The notes under the pieces were generated by a model. It saw nothing but the letters and a program-made list of their open reading frames with translations. It was not told the origin of the DNA and made no database searches. The position numbers and the translations under genes were made by a program. Of a stretch of DNA of 64,000 nt, positions 11,401-17,865 are shown piece by piece. The stretch spans positions 62,001 to 126,000 of the forward strand of contig NZ_JAFBBE010000002.1 in assembly GCF_016907015.1 (NCBI RefSeq), given 5' to 3'. The stretch comes from Oceanisphaera litoralis (lineage in GTDB: Bacteria; Pseudomonadota; Gammaproteobacteria; Enterobacterales; Aeromonadaceae). Every line of letters begins with the position of its first letter. Position 1 is the stretch's first letter.

Positions 11401-12151
11401 CACCCAGCGTTTCGGTTATGAAAGTGCCAACCCCCGCCTTTCCTGCCACGACGTCTTTCAAGGTCGCCTGCTGCGGGTTGAAGTTGGTCAACCGCTGGTT
11501 GTGTTCGCGTTGGGCCTGTCCTTCGGCTTGCAACACCTCGTTGCCGTTCTGTTGACCCACGTACTCTTTCAGACCACCCCAGGCCAGGCCGAGGCTATCA
11601 ACGCCACGGTCCCACGACCGATCCCAAGTGCTGCCCTTGCGGGTAGGGTCATCAATCGGGCGTGAGGTGCTACCGAAGTCGCGGGGGATAGTGCGAGCAT
11701 GGTCAATGGCGGCGTTCAGCTCGGGATCGTCGGTGCGCTCCAACCCCAAGGCTGCGCGAAGTACGCCGAGGTTCTGGGCCGCCTGGATTTCGGGTTCGTC
11801 GCTGGTGGCCGGGGTTAGACCCGCCTGCGCCAGATCGGCAGACACCAAAGAGCCGTCTGCTTTGCGGAATTCGGATAGGGATCGGCTGTACTGGTCGGTT
11901 CGGTCGGTGGGGTCGACGCTTGCCGTTAAGCGGGCTGCCTCGTCGCGGCCAACCGCCGCCAAGTCACCGGCAAGTCCCTTCATTTCAGGGGCGTTGATGT
12001 GCGCTTCACGGTGGCCAGTGGTCATCACTGGATTGCCGTTCTCGTCGGTCCGACGACTACGGCCATTTTCATCTTCGATGTACACGGTGTCGGCGTCATA
12101 AAAGTCGCCCTGCTTTTGCTCACCGTTGACCATAATGTCGGTCCACTTCAT
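5462..12151 (-). CDS. Giant internal virion / ejection protein with N-terminal SNase-like domain
   Basis: A 2229-aa protein in the place of the T7 gp16-like ejection protein, downstream of other core-like genes. Residues ~15-110 resemble staphylococcal nuclease: YDADTVYI (D21), a GHREAHINAPE segment (R48, E56) and TDQYSRSLSEF (R90), then GSLVSADLAQAGL. These align with the SNase Asp21, Arg35, Glu43 and Arg87; the Asp40 equivalent is Asn. Glycine/alanine-rich hydrophobic segments near 270-450 could insert in membranes. The middle is charged and coiled-coil-rich. The C-terminal third has hydrophobic helices (GFFAATALRYLLFSGVASI) of the kind seen in LPD38-type large polyvalent phage proteins. 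Entry into the host with the genome is inferred. Confidence 0.7.
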   Translation of the reverse strand: MKWTDIMVNGEQKQGDFYDADTVYIEDENGRSRRTDENGNPVMTTGHREAHINAPEMKGLAGDLAAVGRDEAARLTASVDPTDRTDQYSRSLSEFRKADGSLVSADLAQAGLTPATSDEPEIQAAQNLGVLRAALGLERTDDPELNAAIDHARTIPRDFGSTSRPIDDPTRKGSTWDRSWDRGVDSLGLAWGGLKEYVGQQNGNEVLQAEGQAQREHNQRLTNFNPQQATLKDVVAGKAGVGTFITETLGEAAPSLIPELLAAPFTGFVGGRVATGLAKKGALELAEQAAAEAAKRSMYGQVVGGAVPGALSGGAQATGGMQARLKEAGIDDTGLKPLLSGVAGVAIGAGSAAIPIVSFLRSAGIDDAVQKTVGEIAKNSIPAALKSGVVGAGLESGFGGVQNAIDQGIHMSADDDYDFDLWETLDSMVRGTVTGGALGAGGSVAGSMYSGMATTLREYNVNKQNADDLAAERDFIDQIRKKESQPEATDPGTTPGQQTDPILASMARQQSPEKPTLQVGDKVDLGLAERTVAGMGTLHAMDPKDVSDLPQWRFHDVRQKLVDDSGKLRPMNEVGALLEQGELTANEVVQFLTDSLESRTSTVYSAVDADKVNALLKERFDALREELRTSNTTEESAKQKKAFSEAMAALKGEYRNTKGKLQKERFNKDSTATSSENRALRRVLDAYGKETGDVWGEMGRNLDWKATYHDALEQQTRPQHDVLNDPTRDLTGPEQSVDGPTPETVIKAQEAEAAEKLALDQTEDNIDLGDPVALGRLMVDRGDSVLSQIETRLELESNPQTLLTQMQKAVGLVISKYDPDFYGAGVNPIEQMRGFIKSRMGEVNQLPADQRDAALETLYTEIEGYTKAILGRTYRQMNKIIDTQVRNQNARDMELQDVAAGDADQAGFAEVNSETGEERSVGDVHGFTELDDSSDIDLADLSPQERRGFAERHVSYVRTVFKQLAEQGDLGDLGPLQARVEQELAEQYGVAPTELSPVPRPVQPRYDGAVERAASVDMNVPAALAAGSADIDAATSALKRVSAGASAANRKAPVRLSRGQVESVTPDVTGKGTRSDLDGRSLKPAEAERLKQFVAAGELDKAVGLLRGIGAVPESVGVDGRAGKVRRRLLDRAAVKGRKWTSATENAHLRGLVKGRDGETTNLTLDATKLTEHGLRDMQLIDEEGNYTWGEQQRKGTSAKGKHQDKGQYWYEDDHQLTIARAFASGLAESLRTDGKRVFTPDSLDPDSSLVVWRSPDNPDATLTWGDVKPKLLRYFRDESTLDVDTTTSIDALKWEKSRLEQQLGMLPATPKPRVRPDSDAYASLMTTLPSLQADARGRLDKVKDRLAELEEQRDADIAGLREVEDADGEKTFADTTPITDHRGRTTGELTPDVERDNSDYGELAMEADTNDDRAFADRDRGRQRVTESASYTGRKRQKKGALKVRPKKNRVEQDADRSRLEAELSTARADAKALTDQYYGSTEFKKVSRKLDRLYASLRRRQDKNLPKQPRTEGTIADANAELLTIIEKLGADKAAQAAVQRVRDLEQQLATLASRQQPVNRPAWLPAELGKVDISKPMTPAMEKANAGRLSKRTTERNGTWHHSGVPRALHGIANTLYRTAHDRLHRMSPWLARTLSAPVGKDTEGRTFTMGWRIKTNEWMGELGKLGLDNDGLQRAYEKLQDGKEHGAGAKAMRDLLTRLGDYVREVDPTFDKDTLPVVWNLDRVLDKPGELREVLRDAKVGDPDALIKSLHQSRGVSGFTVFDDGETPKTILGVRRDQERLKAALPRLRELGFLKNDAPEILTGLIDSATRYAEWGRRFGVVQQVGDKQVFDASAVYNALMNETLSESDRAEVRSITRGITRSNTHTIPRWVRVANSGFFAATALRYLLFSGVASIPELAIAPLRGRQGVVGSVIALNKHLARAAVTDRKGTRQLAETLGVIGNQVVRHSLQQLMMMDELTVGKTVSRASDTFFKVNGQHKITELTRMVSMLEAQDFLHHHAERALAGDKTSARYLKELHVDPEQALAGRTDHNPQWKDAVHQFVEQSIANPEAGAMPAWMNDPRFAVFASLKKFVFGLFDRVHRSAYHEVKAGKMAPAMASIAGFTVVASALGALAETIREELKYPSLLGVKRPGGEKPWEEKALRVFSATGLQAHWQLAAGPRSASDYGGNMVLAALNPTLDWLWSDMADPKKGWEAKAADTVPVATQLPWAEGAIRDLLTSD

Positions 12152-12172
12152 GCAGCACCCCTAGAAATAAAA

Positions 12173-12207
12173 AACAGTGTCACTGGTATTATACCAGCAA
12201 CACTGTT
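12173..12207 (-). promoter_or_regulatory. Operator pair flanking a perfect -10 for the giant-protein gene
   Basis: AACAGTGTCACTGGT (12173-12187) and ACCAGCAACACTGTT (12193-12207) flank plus-strand ATTATA at 12188-12193, which is TATAAT on the minus strand. Read on the minus strand, the element ends in TGG directly before TATAAT, an extended -10. No convincing -35 is seen. It lies 22 bp upstream of the start codon at 12151. Confidence 0.7.
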
Positions 12208-12225
12208 TTAGAGGTACGCGGTGGA

Positions 12226-14022
12226 TCAGCGAATCCTGTCCATTACCCGTGCCGGAATACCGCTAGGACCCGCCGTTCTAAGCTCCTGCTCCTGCGCCGC
12301 CGCCGCCTGTTCTGCCGCCGCCCGTTCCGCATCCACCACCGAGGCCGAGCGTTGTTCTCCCATATCCCAGTCCAGCTCCTCGCGGATAAACTGCTGCGTA
12401 CCACTCGGATCGGACACGGCGAAATTCACCAGGTGCTCCAGCGAGATTGGCGACTGGCCACTGGCGGTTCGCTTCTCGTTGAACGCCTGCAAACCGGGGC
12501 CGAGGGCGTGGTTAACGAACTCGGCTTCCTGCTGCGGTGGCACCTTGGCCAGGGTAGTGAACATGGCGTAGGAAAACTCGTTACCGTTCAGGTTGACGTT
12601 AGGGTTCCTGATCAACCGTTGGGCCACCTGCGCCGCGTTCTGCACATAAGCCCCTGCCGCGTGACCCTCGTAAAAGGACGGGTCCACACCCACCTCCGAT
12701 CCCACCCAGTTGCGATATGAGGCCATCACGGCCGAGACGTCGCCCTCAAACTGCGCCTTGCCGTTTTTGTCGGCGGTCTTGTACTGGGGGCGTAGGGAAT
12801 CTTCGACTAACACCTTGGTGCGGTTGTCCATTTCCTTCCATTCTTTGGTCTCGAACACCGGCCGACCGTTGGCATCGTAGCTCTGTTTGCCGCGTTTGCC
12901 TCCCTTGGCTCCCCCATTGGCGTAATACTGGCCTCGGGCAGCAGAAGCGGCAGCTCCGGCATAAGAGGAGGCGATCTGGGCTTCCTTCAACCGGGTGTCG
13001 AGTGAAATCTGACGCCCGAGGTCATTGTACTGGGCCACCTTGGTCAGGTAATCAATCTGGTCACGACGGCGAACCAGACCTTTGTCGAGCAGATCCTGTT
13101 CATTCATGTTGCTATACCCGGTCTGCGCCATGTTCATGGCCTGGTCGGCAGTGAACATTCCCGCCCGGAGGCCCAATACCGCCAGTCGGACGCGGGTATG
13201 CTTAGGGTACCGGGCCATGTTGTTCGGGTCGGCTTCCAGCTCCTCCGCCCGCTTCTGGTCCTGAGCGGTGGGTACCACAGCACCGCTCTTGGCCGCCGCT
13301 TCGATACTACCGGGGTCTTTGGCTACCTCACTCGGGTTAGTGATACGACCGGTGGGGGAGAGGCGAACCGGTGCTTGTGGGTTGGCCACCGGCGCCGCTC
13401 CCGCGACAGAGGGCTGCAGGCCGGGTGCTCCCACCGCCGCCACCTGCTCCTGCTCCGATGCCTGTTGCATGGCCACCACCTCCGGGTCATCCTGGAACAT
13501 GGTACGGCCGCCCTCGTCATGCAGCAGGCCGAACTGGTTCTGGATCAGCTGCCGGCGAGCCTCGGGGTCCCCTTCGGTGGCGCGTAACGCCTGGTTCATC
13601 CGCCCCACGGTATCCTTCACCCGGTCGGCGGGGATATGTAAGCGGGCAGAGGCCATGTCCTTCGGGTCGGCGGTCAGTGGAGCTACGCCGGATCCAGATT
13701 CATCTACTGTACCCATTATTACAGAGCCGTCTTCCTGCGGAACGAAGGCGAACTTGGTCCCGAAGCCGGTGTTGCCCCGCACCTCGTTCAGCTCACCCAC
13801 ATGCGGGGTGATGCGGTCGGCGGTGTCCTGCATCAGGCCAGTCAGCTCCTGCTCAAACGAGGTCTGGGCCTGCTGCTGTTTCTGGAACGTGTCGAAGCGG
13901 GCATTACTGTCCCGCATGTATATGTCGTGGCGCTCCTGCTCCAACTTACGCTGGTGGCGGCGTTCCCTAGCCTGGTCAAACCGGTCAAGGGCAGCGATAA
14001 AGTAATCGGCAGCTTCTGCCAT
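12226..14022 (-). CDS. Internal virion-like structural protein
   Basis: A 598-aa protein with a strongly charged, helical N-terminus (residues ~10-70, RFDQARERRHQRKLEQERHD, coiled-coil-like). A mixed middle carries Pro/Ala-rich linkers (around 200-250). The C-terminal half is helical and ends in an alanine/glutamine-rich segment. It sits between the 196-aa core-like gene and the giant ejection protein, the position of T7 gp15-type core proteins. No catalytic motif was found. Family membership is inferred from size, composition and order. Confidence 0.55.
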   Translation of the reverse strand: MAEAADYFIAALDRFDQARERRHQRKLEQERHDIYMRDSNARFDTFQKQQQAQTSFEQELTGLMQDTADRITPHVGELNEVRGNTGFGTKFAFVPQEDGSVIMGTVDESGSGVAPLTADPKDMASARLHIPADRVKDTVGRMNQALRATEGDPEARRQLIQNQFGLLHDEGGRTMFQDDPEVVAMQQASEQEQVAAVGAPGLQPSVAGAAPVANPQAPVRLSPTGRITNPSEVAKDPGSIEAAAKSGAVVPTAQDQKRAEELEADPNNMARYPKHTRVRLAVLGLRAGMFTADQAMNMAQTGYSNMNEQDLLDKGLVRRRDQIDYLTKVAQYNDLGRQISLDTRLKEAQIASSYAGAAASAARGQYYANGGAKGGKRGKQSYDANGRPVFETKEWKEMDNRTKVLVEDSLRPQYKTADKNGKAQFEGDVSAVMASYRNWVGSEVGVDPSFYEGHAAGAYVQNAAQVAQRLIRNPNVNLNGNEFSYAMFTTLAKVPPQQEAEFVNHALGPGLQAFNEKRTASGQSPISLEHLVNFAVSDPSGTQQFIREELDWDMGEQRSASVVDAERAAAEQAAAAQEQELRTAGPSGIPARVMDRIR

Positions 14023-14035
14023 GTGTCACCTCAAA

Positions 14036-14626
14036 TCAGAAAAAGGACCCGGCCATGCTGCCGGCGGATGCGCCAACCGAGGCCCCCATGGGACCGCCGA
14101 AGATACCACCGACCACGGCGCCACCCAGAGATAGAAGCTGACTCAGGCCGCTACTCTTGGCCTCGGCCGCCATCTGCCGGCGTTGCTGTTCGTTGGCCGC
14201 AAACTGGGTCAGGTTGGCCGTCCCCTTGGTCATCATGTCCTCGGAAATCTGCATCAGATCGCCAGACAGGGATTCGTTACGCTGCCGCTGCAGCCCTCGG
14301 GCCTGGTTCAGTGTCGACGCCCCCGCCAATCCACCCAACCGATCCTGTGTCTGGGTTACCTGGTGCCGTTGCGCCGCCGTCAACCCGCCAGCGAAACGGG
14401 ACTGGTTGCGGGCGCTCATGGATGCCAACTGCTCGGGCAACTTGCCGATCTGCTTCGAGGCTTCCTGTACCAGCGTTCGAGAGTTAACGTCCTTCGCCAG
14501 GTTATCCAGCAGCGGTTTGTAGTTCTGCTCGAAGTTCTGCCAGCGCCCTTTGTACAGGGTACTGAGCATCTGCTCCTGGTTGCCCCCCGGCTTGAGCGGG
14601 GTGTAGTTGTAGGTATAGAGGCTCAT
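14036..14626 (-). CDS. T7 gp14-like internal virion protein (putative)
   Basis: A 196-aa protein, mostly helical and rich in Gln, Ala and Arg. It ends with a glycine-rich hydrophobic segment (residues ~168-195, LSLGGAVVGGIFGGPMGASV) able to enter a membrane. This pattern of a soluble helical body plus a glycine-rich hydrophobic end is common in short-tailed-phage ejection proteins. It is followed after 13 bp by the 598-aa structural gene. Function is inferred. Confidence 0.55.
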   Translation of the reverse strand: MSLYTYNYTPLKPGGNQEQMLSTLYKGRWQNFEQNYKPLLDNLAKDVNSRTLVQEASKQIGKLPEQLASMSARNQSRFAGGLTAAQRHQVTQTQDRLGGLAGASTLNQARGLQRQRNESLSGDLMQISEDMMTKGTANLTQFAANEQQRRQMAAEAKSSGLSQLLSLGGAVVGGIFGGPMGASVGASAGSMAGSFF

Positions 14627-14629
14627 GGG

Positions 14630-15022
14630 TTACTCCTTCCTGCTAAGATCCTCGGCCCACCCGTAGCCGGTGAACTGGGCCGGAGTGGGCGGCGGAACAG
14701 GAGACGGTTGTACCACCGGGGTAGATTTAGCCGGATTCTGCTGCTTTTCCAATAGCTCCCGGATTGCCGGGTTGGAAAACAACTTGCCGAAGATCCCCGG
14801 CATCTTCGACAGGTCTCTCGGGGCCGGGGTCAGGCCGCCCTTTTGGTTTTGTGCCGCCGACAGCGCACGGGCAAACAAACCGTTTTTGCTGGCCAAGGAG
14901 GATAGGCCACCGACACCGGTGTTAGCACTGCCCGAACCTGCAGTCTCCGGGAGAGTGTCACCCGGTCGGGTGTTAAGGCGCTTGAGGCGTCTGAATATAT
15001 CCGTGTTTGCGAGGTCAAACAT
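14630..15022 (-). CDS. Small virion-associated protein, unknown
   Basis: A 130-aa protein with a low-complexity Ser/Gly/Asn middle and a Pro/Val-rich stretch near residues 97-115 (STPVVQPSPVPPPTPAQF). It lies within the ejection-protein block and ends 3 bp before the next start, so it is translated with its neighbours. No domain is recognised. It may be a linker or an accessory virion protein. Confidence 0.6.
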   Translation of the reverse strand: MFDLANTDIFRRLKRLNTRPGDTLPETAGSGSANTGVGGLSSLASKNGLFARALSAAQNQKGGLTPAPRDLSKMPGIFGKLFSNPAIRELLEKQQNPAKSTPVVQPSPVPPPTPAQFTGYGWAEDLSRKE

Positions 15023-15035
15023 ACATTACTCCACG

Positions 15036-15350
15036 TCAGCCTTTCGGGTACTTACCGAGATCAAACCGGTGGTTAGCCTCCGCTGCCGCCGTTTCGGTGG
15101 CACTGGTAGCCTTACGACGCCGTTTGTTGGTGGGGGTGCCTTCCTCGTCCTCGTCCTCGACCTCACCTTTACCCTCTGCCTTCCCGCCCATAAGGCCGAG
15201 CAACTGGAATATGGGCGGGGTGATACCTCCGAACGCCTTGCCAAACAGGGTGCCGGACAACGCATTCATAATATCCGGTGAACCGCCGGCTCCACCCACT
15301 ACTGGAGGGAGGCCGCCGAGCTGGGCCAGGGGGTTAAGTAATTGCTTCAT
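15036..15350 (-). CDS. Small virion-associated protein, unknown
   Basis: Start placed at the ATG at 15350 (MKQLLNPLAQLGG), 8 bp after the upstream stop, because earlier in-frame starts lie inside the upstream gene. The 104-aa product has a Gly/Pro-rich N-terminal half. An acidic run (EGKGEVEDEDEEG) then sits directly before a basic run (NKRRRKATS). No known domain. Its place among core-like genes suggests a minor virion component. Confidence 0.55.
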   Translation of the reverse strand: MKQLLNPLAQLGGLPPVVGGAGGSPDIMNALSGTLFGKAFGGITPPIFQLLGLMGGKAEGKGEVEDEDEEGTPTNKRRRKATSATETAAAEANHRFDLGKYPKG

Positions 15351-15357
15351 AGCGTCC

Positions 15358-15990
15358 TCACTGTTGTCCGAACTGCCACAGGTCCATGTTGCCGGATTTA
15401 AGACTCGACAAGTTGGCTGCTGCTTTAGCCTGTTGGTTATCCTGGTGCATCCCCAAGCCGGCACCGCCGACGGCACCGAGCATGTTCATGGTCTTCTGCT
15501 GTTTCTCGGCTTTTTTCTTCTGATCCTGTAGCCATTGGTTGTGGCCAAGTTCCGCCAAGCGGGCTTGTCCTGACAGGGTGTTGGCCGCAGCGCCGGTACC
15601 AAACCGGGTACCCGCCACTTGTCGACTGGTATCCGTCAGATACGCGGTACCCTTGGCCAGCAGCCCCGCCTGAGTAGCGTCGGCACCTTGGCGCGAGGTC
15701 CGTTCCGCTACGGCCATCGGGTTGGCCTGATAAGATTTTTGATGCTCGGCGGCTACTTGCGACAGCTCAGCACTGGTGCTGCCTGCCTTACGGTGTCCGG
15801 TTTCACGTAGGGTGTCCTTGATGAAATTACCGAACACCTTACCCTGCACACCCCCCGCAGCGTTGGCCATCTTGATACTGTACTCGGCCCCGGCCTTCTC
15901 GCTTTCCGGTGTACTGACGTTAACCTTGCTGCCACCGCCACCGAAAATACTGCCTACGGCTTTACCAACACTCTTTATTACGCCACCCAT
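15358..15990 (-). CDS. Internal virion-like protein with glycine-rich hydrophobic segments
   Basis: A 210-aa protein. The N-terminus (GGVIKSVGKAVGSIFGGGGS) and a later segment (TMNMLGAVGGAGLGM) are glycine-rich and hydrophobic. The centre is helical and Ala/Gln/Lys-rich. Its layout resembles the 196-aa neighbour at 14036-14626, so the two may be related or equivalent ejection-apparatus proteins. Its start is 2 bp from the stop of the upstream acetyltransferase-like gene. Confidence 0.55.
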   Translation of the reverse strand: MGGVIKSVGKAVGSIFGGGGSKVNVSTPESEKAGAEYSIKMANAAGGVQGKVFGNFIKDTLRETGHRKAGSTSAELSQVAAEHQKSYQANPMAVAERTSRQGADATQAGLLAKGTAYLTDTSRQVAGTRFGTGAAANTLSGQARLAELGHNQWLQDQKKKAEKQQKTMNMLGAVGGAGLGMHQDNQQAKAAANLSSLKSGNMDLWQFGQQ

Positions 15991-15992
15991 GG

Positions 15993-16403
15993 TTACACCT
16001 CTCGTCCATACACTACGGTTTGCGGGCGAAACCCGAAGCTCCCAGCTTTACTCTGCCAACCGCGCCGTGCACTGGAAAAAATAAGTCTGCGGTAGCCGCG
16101 CAGTTTCGCCTCGGCCGCCAGCGCATCCCACTGGTCCTGCAACACCGCCGTGCTGCGGTTGAATGCCCCACCTGCCACGCAATACCAGGCACCGGGGAAG
16201 TCGTCCGTTCCTATCATCAGGAAGAACACCGGGTCGGTAGGGCCGGTAGACAGAATCAGCTCCGCCGCACCGGTATCTAACCCCTGCAACACGGCCCCGA
16301 CGTCAAAGGTCGGATCGTGCCGTGCTATCCGGTTAAGTACCCGACGTATCCCTTCACGAAGCAGTAACGCCTGCTGCGGGGTAGCCGCGCTACAACCCGG
16401 CAT
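15993..16403 (-). CDS. GNAT-like fold virion protein (T7 gp13-like position)
   Basis: A 136-aa protein. The pattern strand-helix-DPVFFLMIG-ATFDVGAV-LQDQWDALAAEAKLRGYRRL-IFSSAR-KAGSFGF resembles an N-acetyltransferase fold: central sheet, a helix after the acetyl-CoA region, and the terminal GF-P element. Similar degenerate GNAT proteins occur beside short-tailed-phage core genes. The gene overlaps the upstream adaptor gene by 14 bp. Whether it binds acetyl-CoA or is purely structural cannot be told from the sequence. Confidence 0.5.
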   Translation of the reverse strand: MPGCSAATPQQALLLREGIRRVLNRIARHDPTFDVGAVLQGLDTGAAELILSTGPTDPVFFLMIGTDDFPGAWYCVAGGAFNRSTAVLQDQWDALAAEAKLRGYRRLIFSSARRGWQSKAGSFGFRPQTVVYGREV

Positions 16404-16944
16404 ACCGTACCCTCCGGGGGCGGCGCTTGGCCTGCCGCAAGTCGTCAGCCCGCGCCTGTTCTATGCCTGCGTAGAAGGCGCTGCGGTGAAAGCTGGCCTG
16501 GTTGGGGTCGTACCACTCGTAAGGTTGCAGCGCGAACAGCCGGGCCAGGGTCCCGTGCATCAGAGGTTCAAGCCAGGGTTCAAGCTCGGCCTCCGCCACG
16601 TCGCCTTTGGTGGGGGAGGTGGTCACTGCGACCTCGACCACCAATTCGCCGGAGGTGACGCCGTGCAACAACAGGGTGTCTCCTTCCAACGCCATACCTG
16701 ACAGGTCCTGCGGGTGTCCATCCAGGGTCACATAGAGCAGACGGACAGGGGATAACCCCTGTACCACCAACCCCAGCGTCACCTGATCGGCATCCGATAC
16801 CGGGAGCACCAGCCGACGACGCAACACCAATGACTGCCGCAGGAACTCGGACAGCGCAAGTCGGCTCTGCGTTTCGTGCAGGGTTTCGAGGGCATCCGGT
16901 ACCCAAGGGAGAGTTAATCCCGCAACGGCCGCCAGGACGGACAT
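16390..16944 (-). CDS. Head-tail connector / tail tube-like protein
   Basis: Start taken at the ATG at 16944 (MSVLAAVAGLTLPWVPDAL), directly after the upstream stop at 16946. The 184-aa product is beta-rich (LVLRRRLVLPVSDADQVTLG, then VEVAVTTSPTKGDV) and has a basic C-terminus. Lying directly after the gp6/tail-tubular-A-like adaptor, it probably completes the connector. No catalytic motif is seen. Confidence 0.5.
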   Translation of the reverse strand: MSVLAAVAGLTLPWVPDALETLHETQSRLALSEFLRQSLVLRRRLVLPVSDADQVTLGLVVQGLSPVRLLYVTLDGHPQDLSGMALEGDTLLLHGVTSGELVVEVAVTTSPTKGDVAEAELEPWLEPLMHGTLARLFALQPYEWYDPNQASFHRSAFYAGIEQARADDLRQAKRRPRRVRYAGL

Positions 16945-16945
16945 A

Positions 16946-17617
16946 TCAGACTCCCCCGGCCTGAGCACGGGCATTGGCGCCGCGCTCACTGAACGTGGCC
17001 GAGGTTGCCCCTACTGCCGCCTCGAACAACTGGCGGTGGTCTATGGCCCGTTGCTTGGCTTCCTGACTCTCCAACTGCTTCTGGTATGCCCGGTAGCAGA
17101 TGTAATCAACCAGCACCGCCTTATAGGTATCCGGCAGCGGCACGTTGTCCGTGAGCTGGTCTATTTTGGCGGGGTACTTGGTGTAGGTGTAGGTGACCTG
17201 ACCGGTACCCGTGTTCGGGGGGTATACCCAGAACACGCGCGGGTTGGCGTCAGAAACCATCACCCAGGTCACCGCTGCATCACGGGTGTGACCGTGCCAG
17301 TCCGGCATCACCGAGTCCAACTGCTTGCGCGGGATGATCTTGCATACCCGGCCCGGATTGGCTGGGGCGCCATTGTGCTCCACCGTCAACATCACCATGC
17401 CATCTGTCGGTAGTGCCTGTTGGGTGCCTGCGGCTAATGCCGCTGTTACGGTGTCGGAACTCGCTTCTGGGCGAAGCCGGGTAATCTCCAGGCAGCCCTC
17501 GTTGAGCCAGTCCACCAGTTCGGCGTCGAGCCATTGCAAACCGCCAGGGTCTTTGTCCCCGAGCAATTCACGAACGCTTCTGAATACATCATTGGCAGTT
17601 ATGGTACCGACTGGCAT
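16946..17617 (-). CDS. Head-tail adaptor (tail tubular A-like)
   Basis: A 223-aa protein. The N-terminal helical region (VFRSVRELLGDKDPGGLQWL, then DAELVDWLNEGCLEITRLRP) has the layout of phage connector proteins that attach beneath the portal. A later beta region with an Asp/Pro-containing loop is followed by VPLPDTYKAVLVDYICYRAY, a frequent C-terminal motif in such adaptors. It follows the capsid gene and precedes the 184-aa connector, matching the usual order. Family assignment is by pattern only. Confidence 0.7.
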   Translation of the reverse strand: MPVGTITANDVFRSVRELLGDKDPGGLQWLDAELVDWLNEGCLEITRLRPEASSDTVTAALAAGTQQALPTDGMVMLTVEHNGAPANPGRVCKIIPRKQLDSVMPDWHGHTRDAAVTWVMVSDANPRVFWVYPPNTGTGQVTYTYTKYPAKIDQLTDNVPLPDTYKAVLVDYICYRAYQKQLESQEAKQRAIDHRQLFEAAVGATSATFSERGANARAQAGGV

Positions 17618-17623
17618 GGTCTA

Positions 17624-17806
17624 TCACTCCTTGGCAGAAGCGCGGCTGCCCTTGGCAGTAGCAGTAGTCGGAGACAGCCCGGCCTGAACGCAGGCGTCGG
17701 CCAATGCCTCGGGGACCTCGCGGGTTTCGCCAGGGCCAAATAATACGACGTGACCGGCGGGAGTAGACACCCGGAATGCGGTCTCGCGGTGGTTAGTCAA
17801 CTTCAT
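17624..17806 (-). CDS. Small protein after major capsid gene, unknown
   Basis: A 60-aa basic protein. Its core (ETAFRVSTPAGHVVLFGPGE) reads as a small beta-barrel or hairpin. It is co-directional with the capsid gene 59 bp upstream and the adaptor gene 6 bp downstream. Small proteins here are often minor head or decoration proteins. No domain is recognised. Confidence 0.6.
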   Translation of the reverse strand: MKLTNHRETAFRVSTPAGHVVLFGPGETREVPEALADACVQAGLSPTTATAKGSRASAKE

Positions 17807-17824
17807 GGTGTATCCTCGATGATG

Positions 17825-17855
17825 AAAGGGTGGTGGTCCGTGATCACCACCCTTT
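17825..17855 (-). terminator. Hairpin after the major capsid gene
   Basis: An 11-bp perfect inverted repeat (AAAGGGTGGTG at 17825-17835 and its complement at 17845-17855) lies directly downstream of the capsid stop. The short T-run on the minus side is weak. It may act as a partial terminator or an RNA-end stabiliser that keeps capsid mRNA higher than downstream mRNA. Confidence 0.6.
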
Positions 17856-17865
17856 GGTTATGCCC

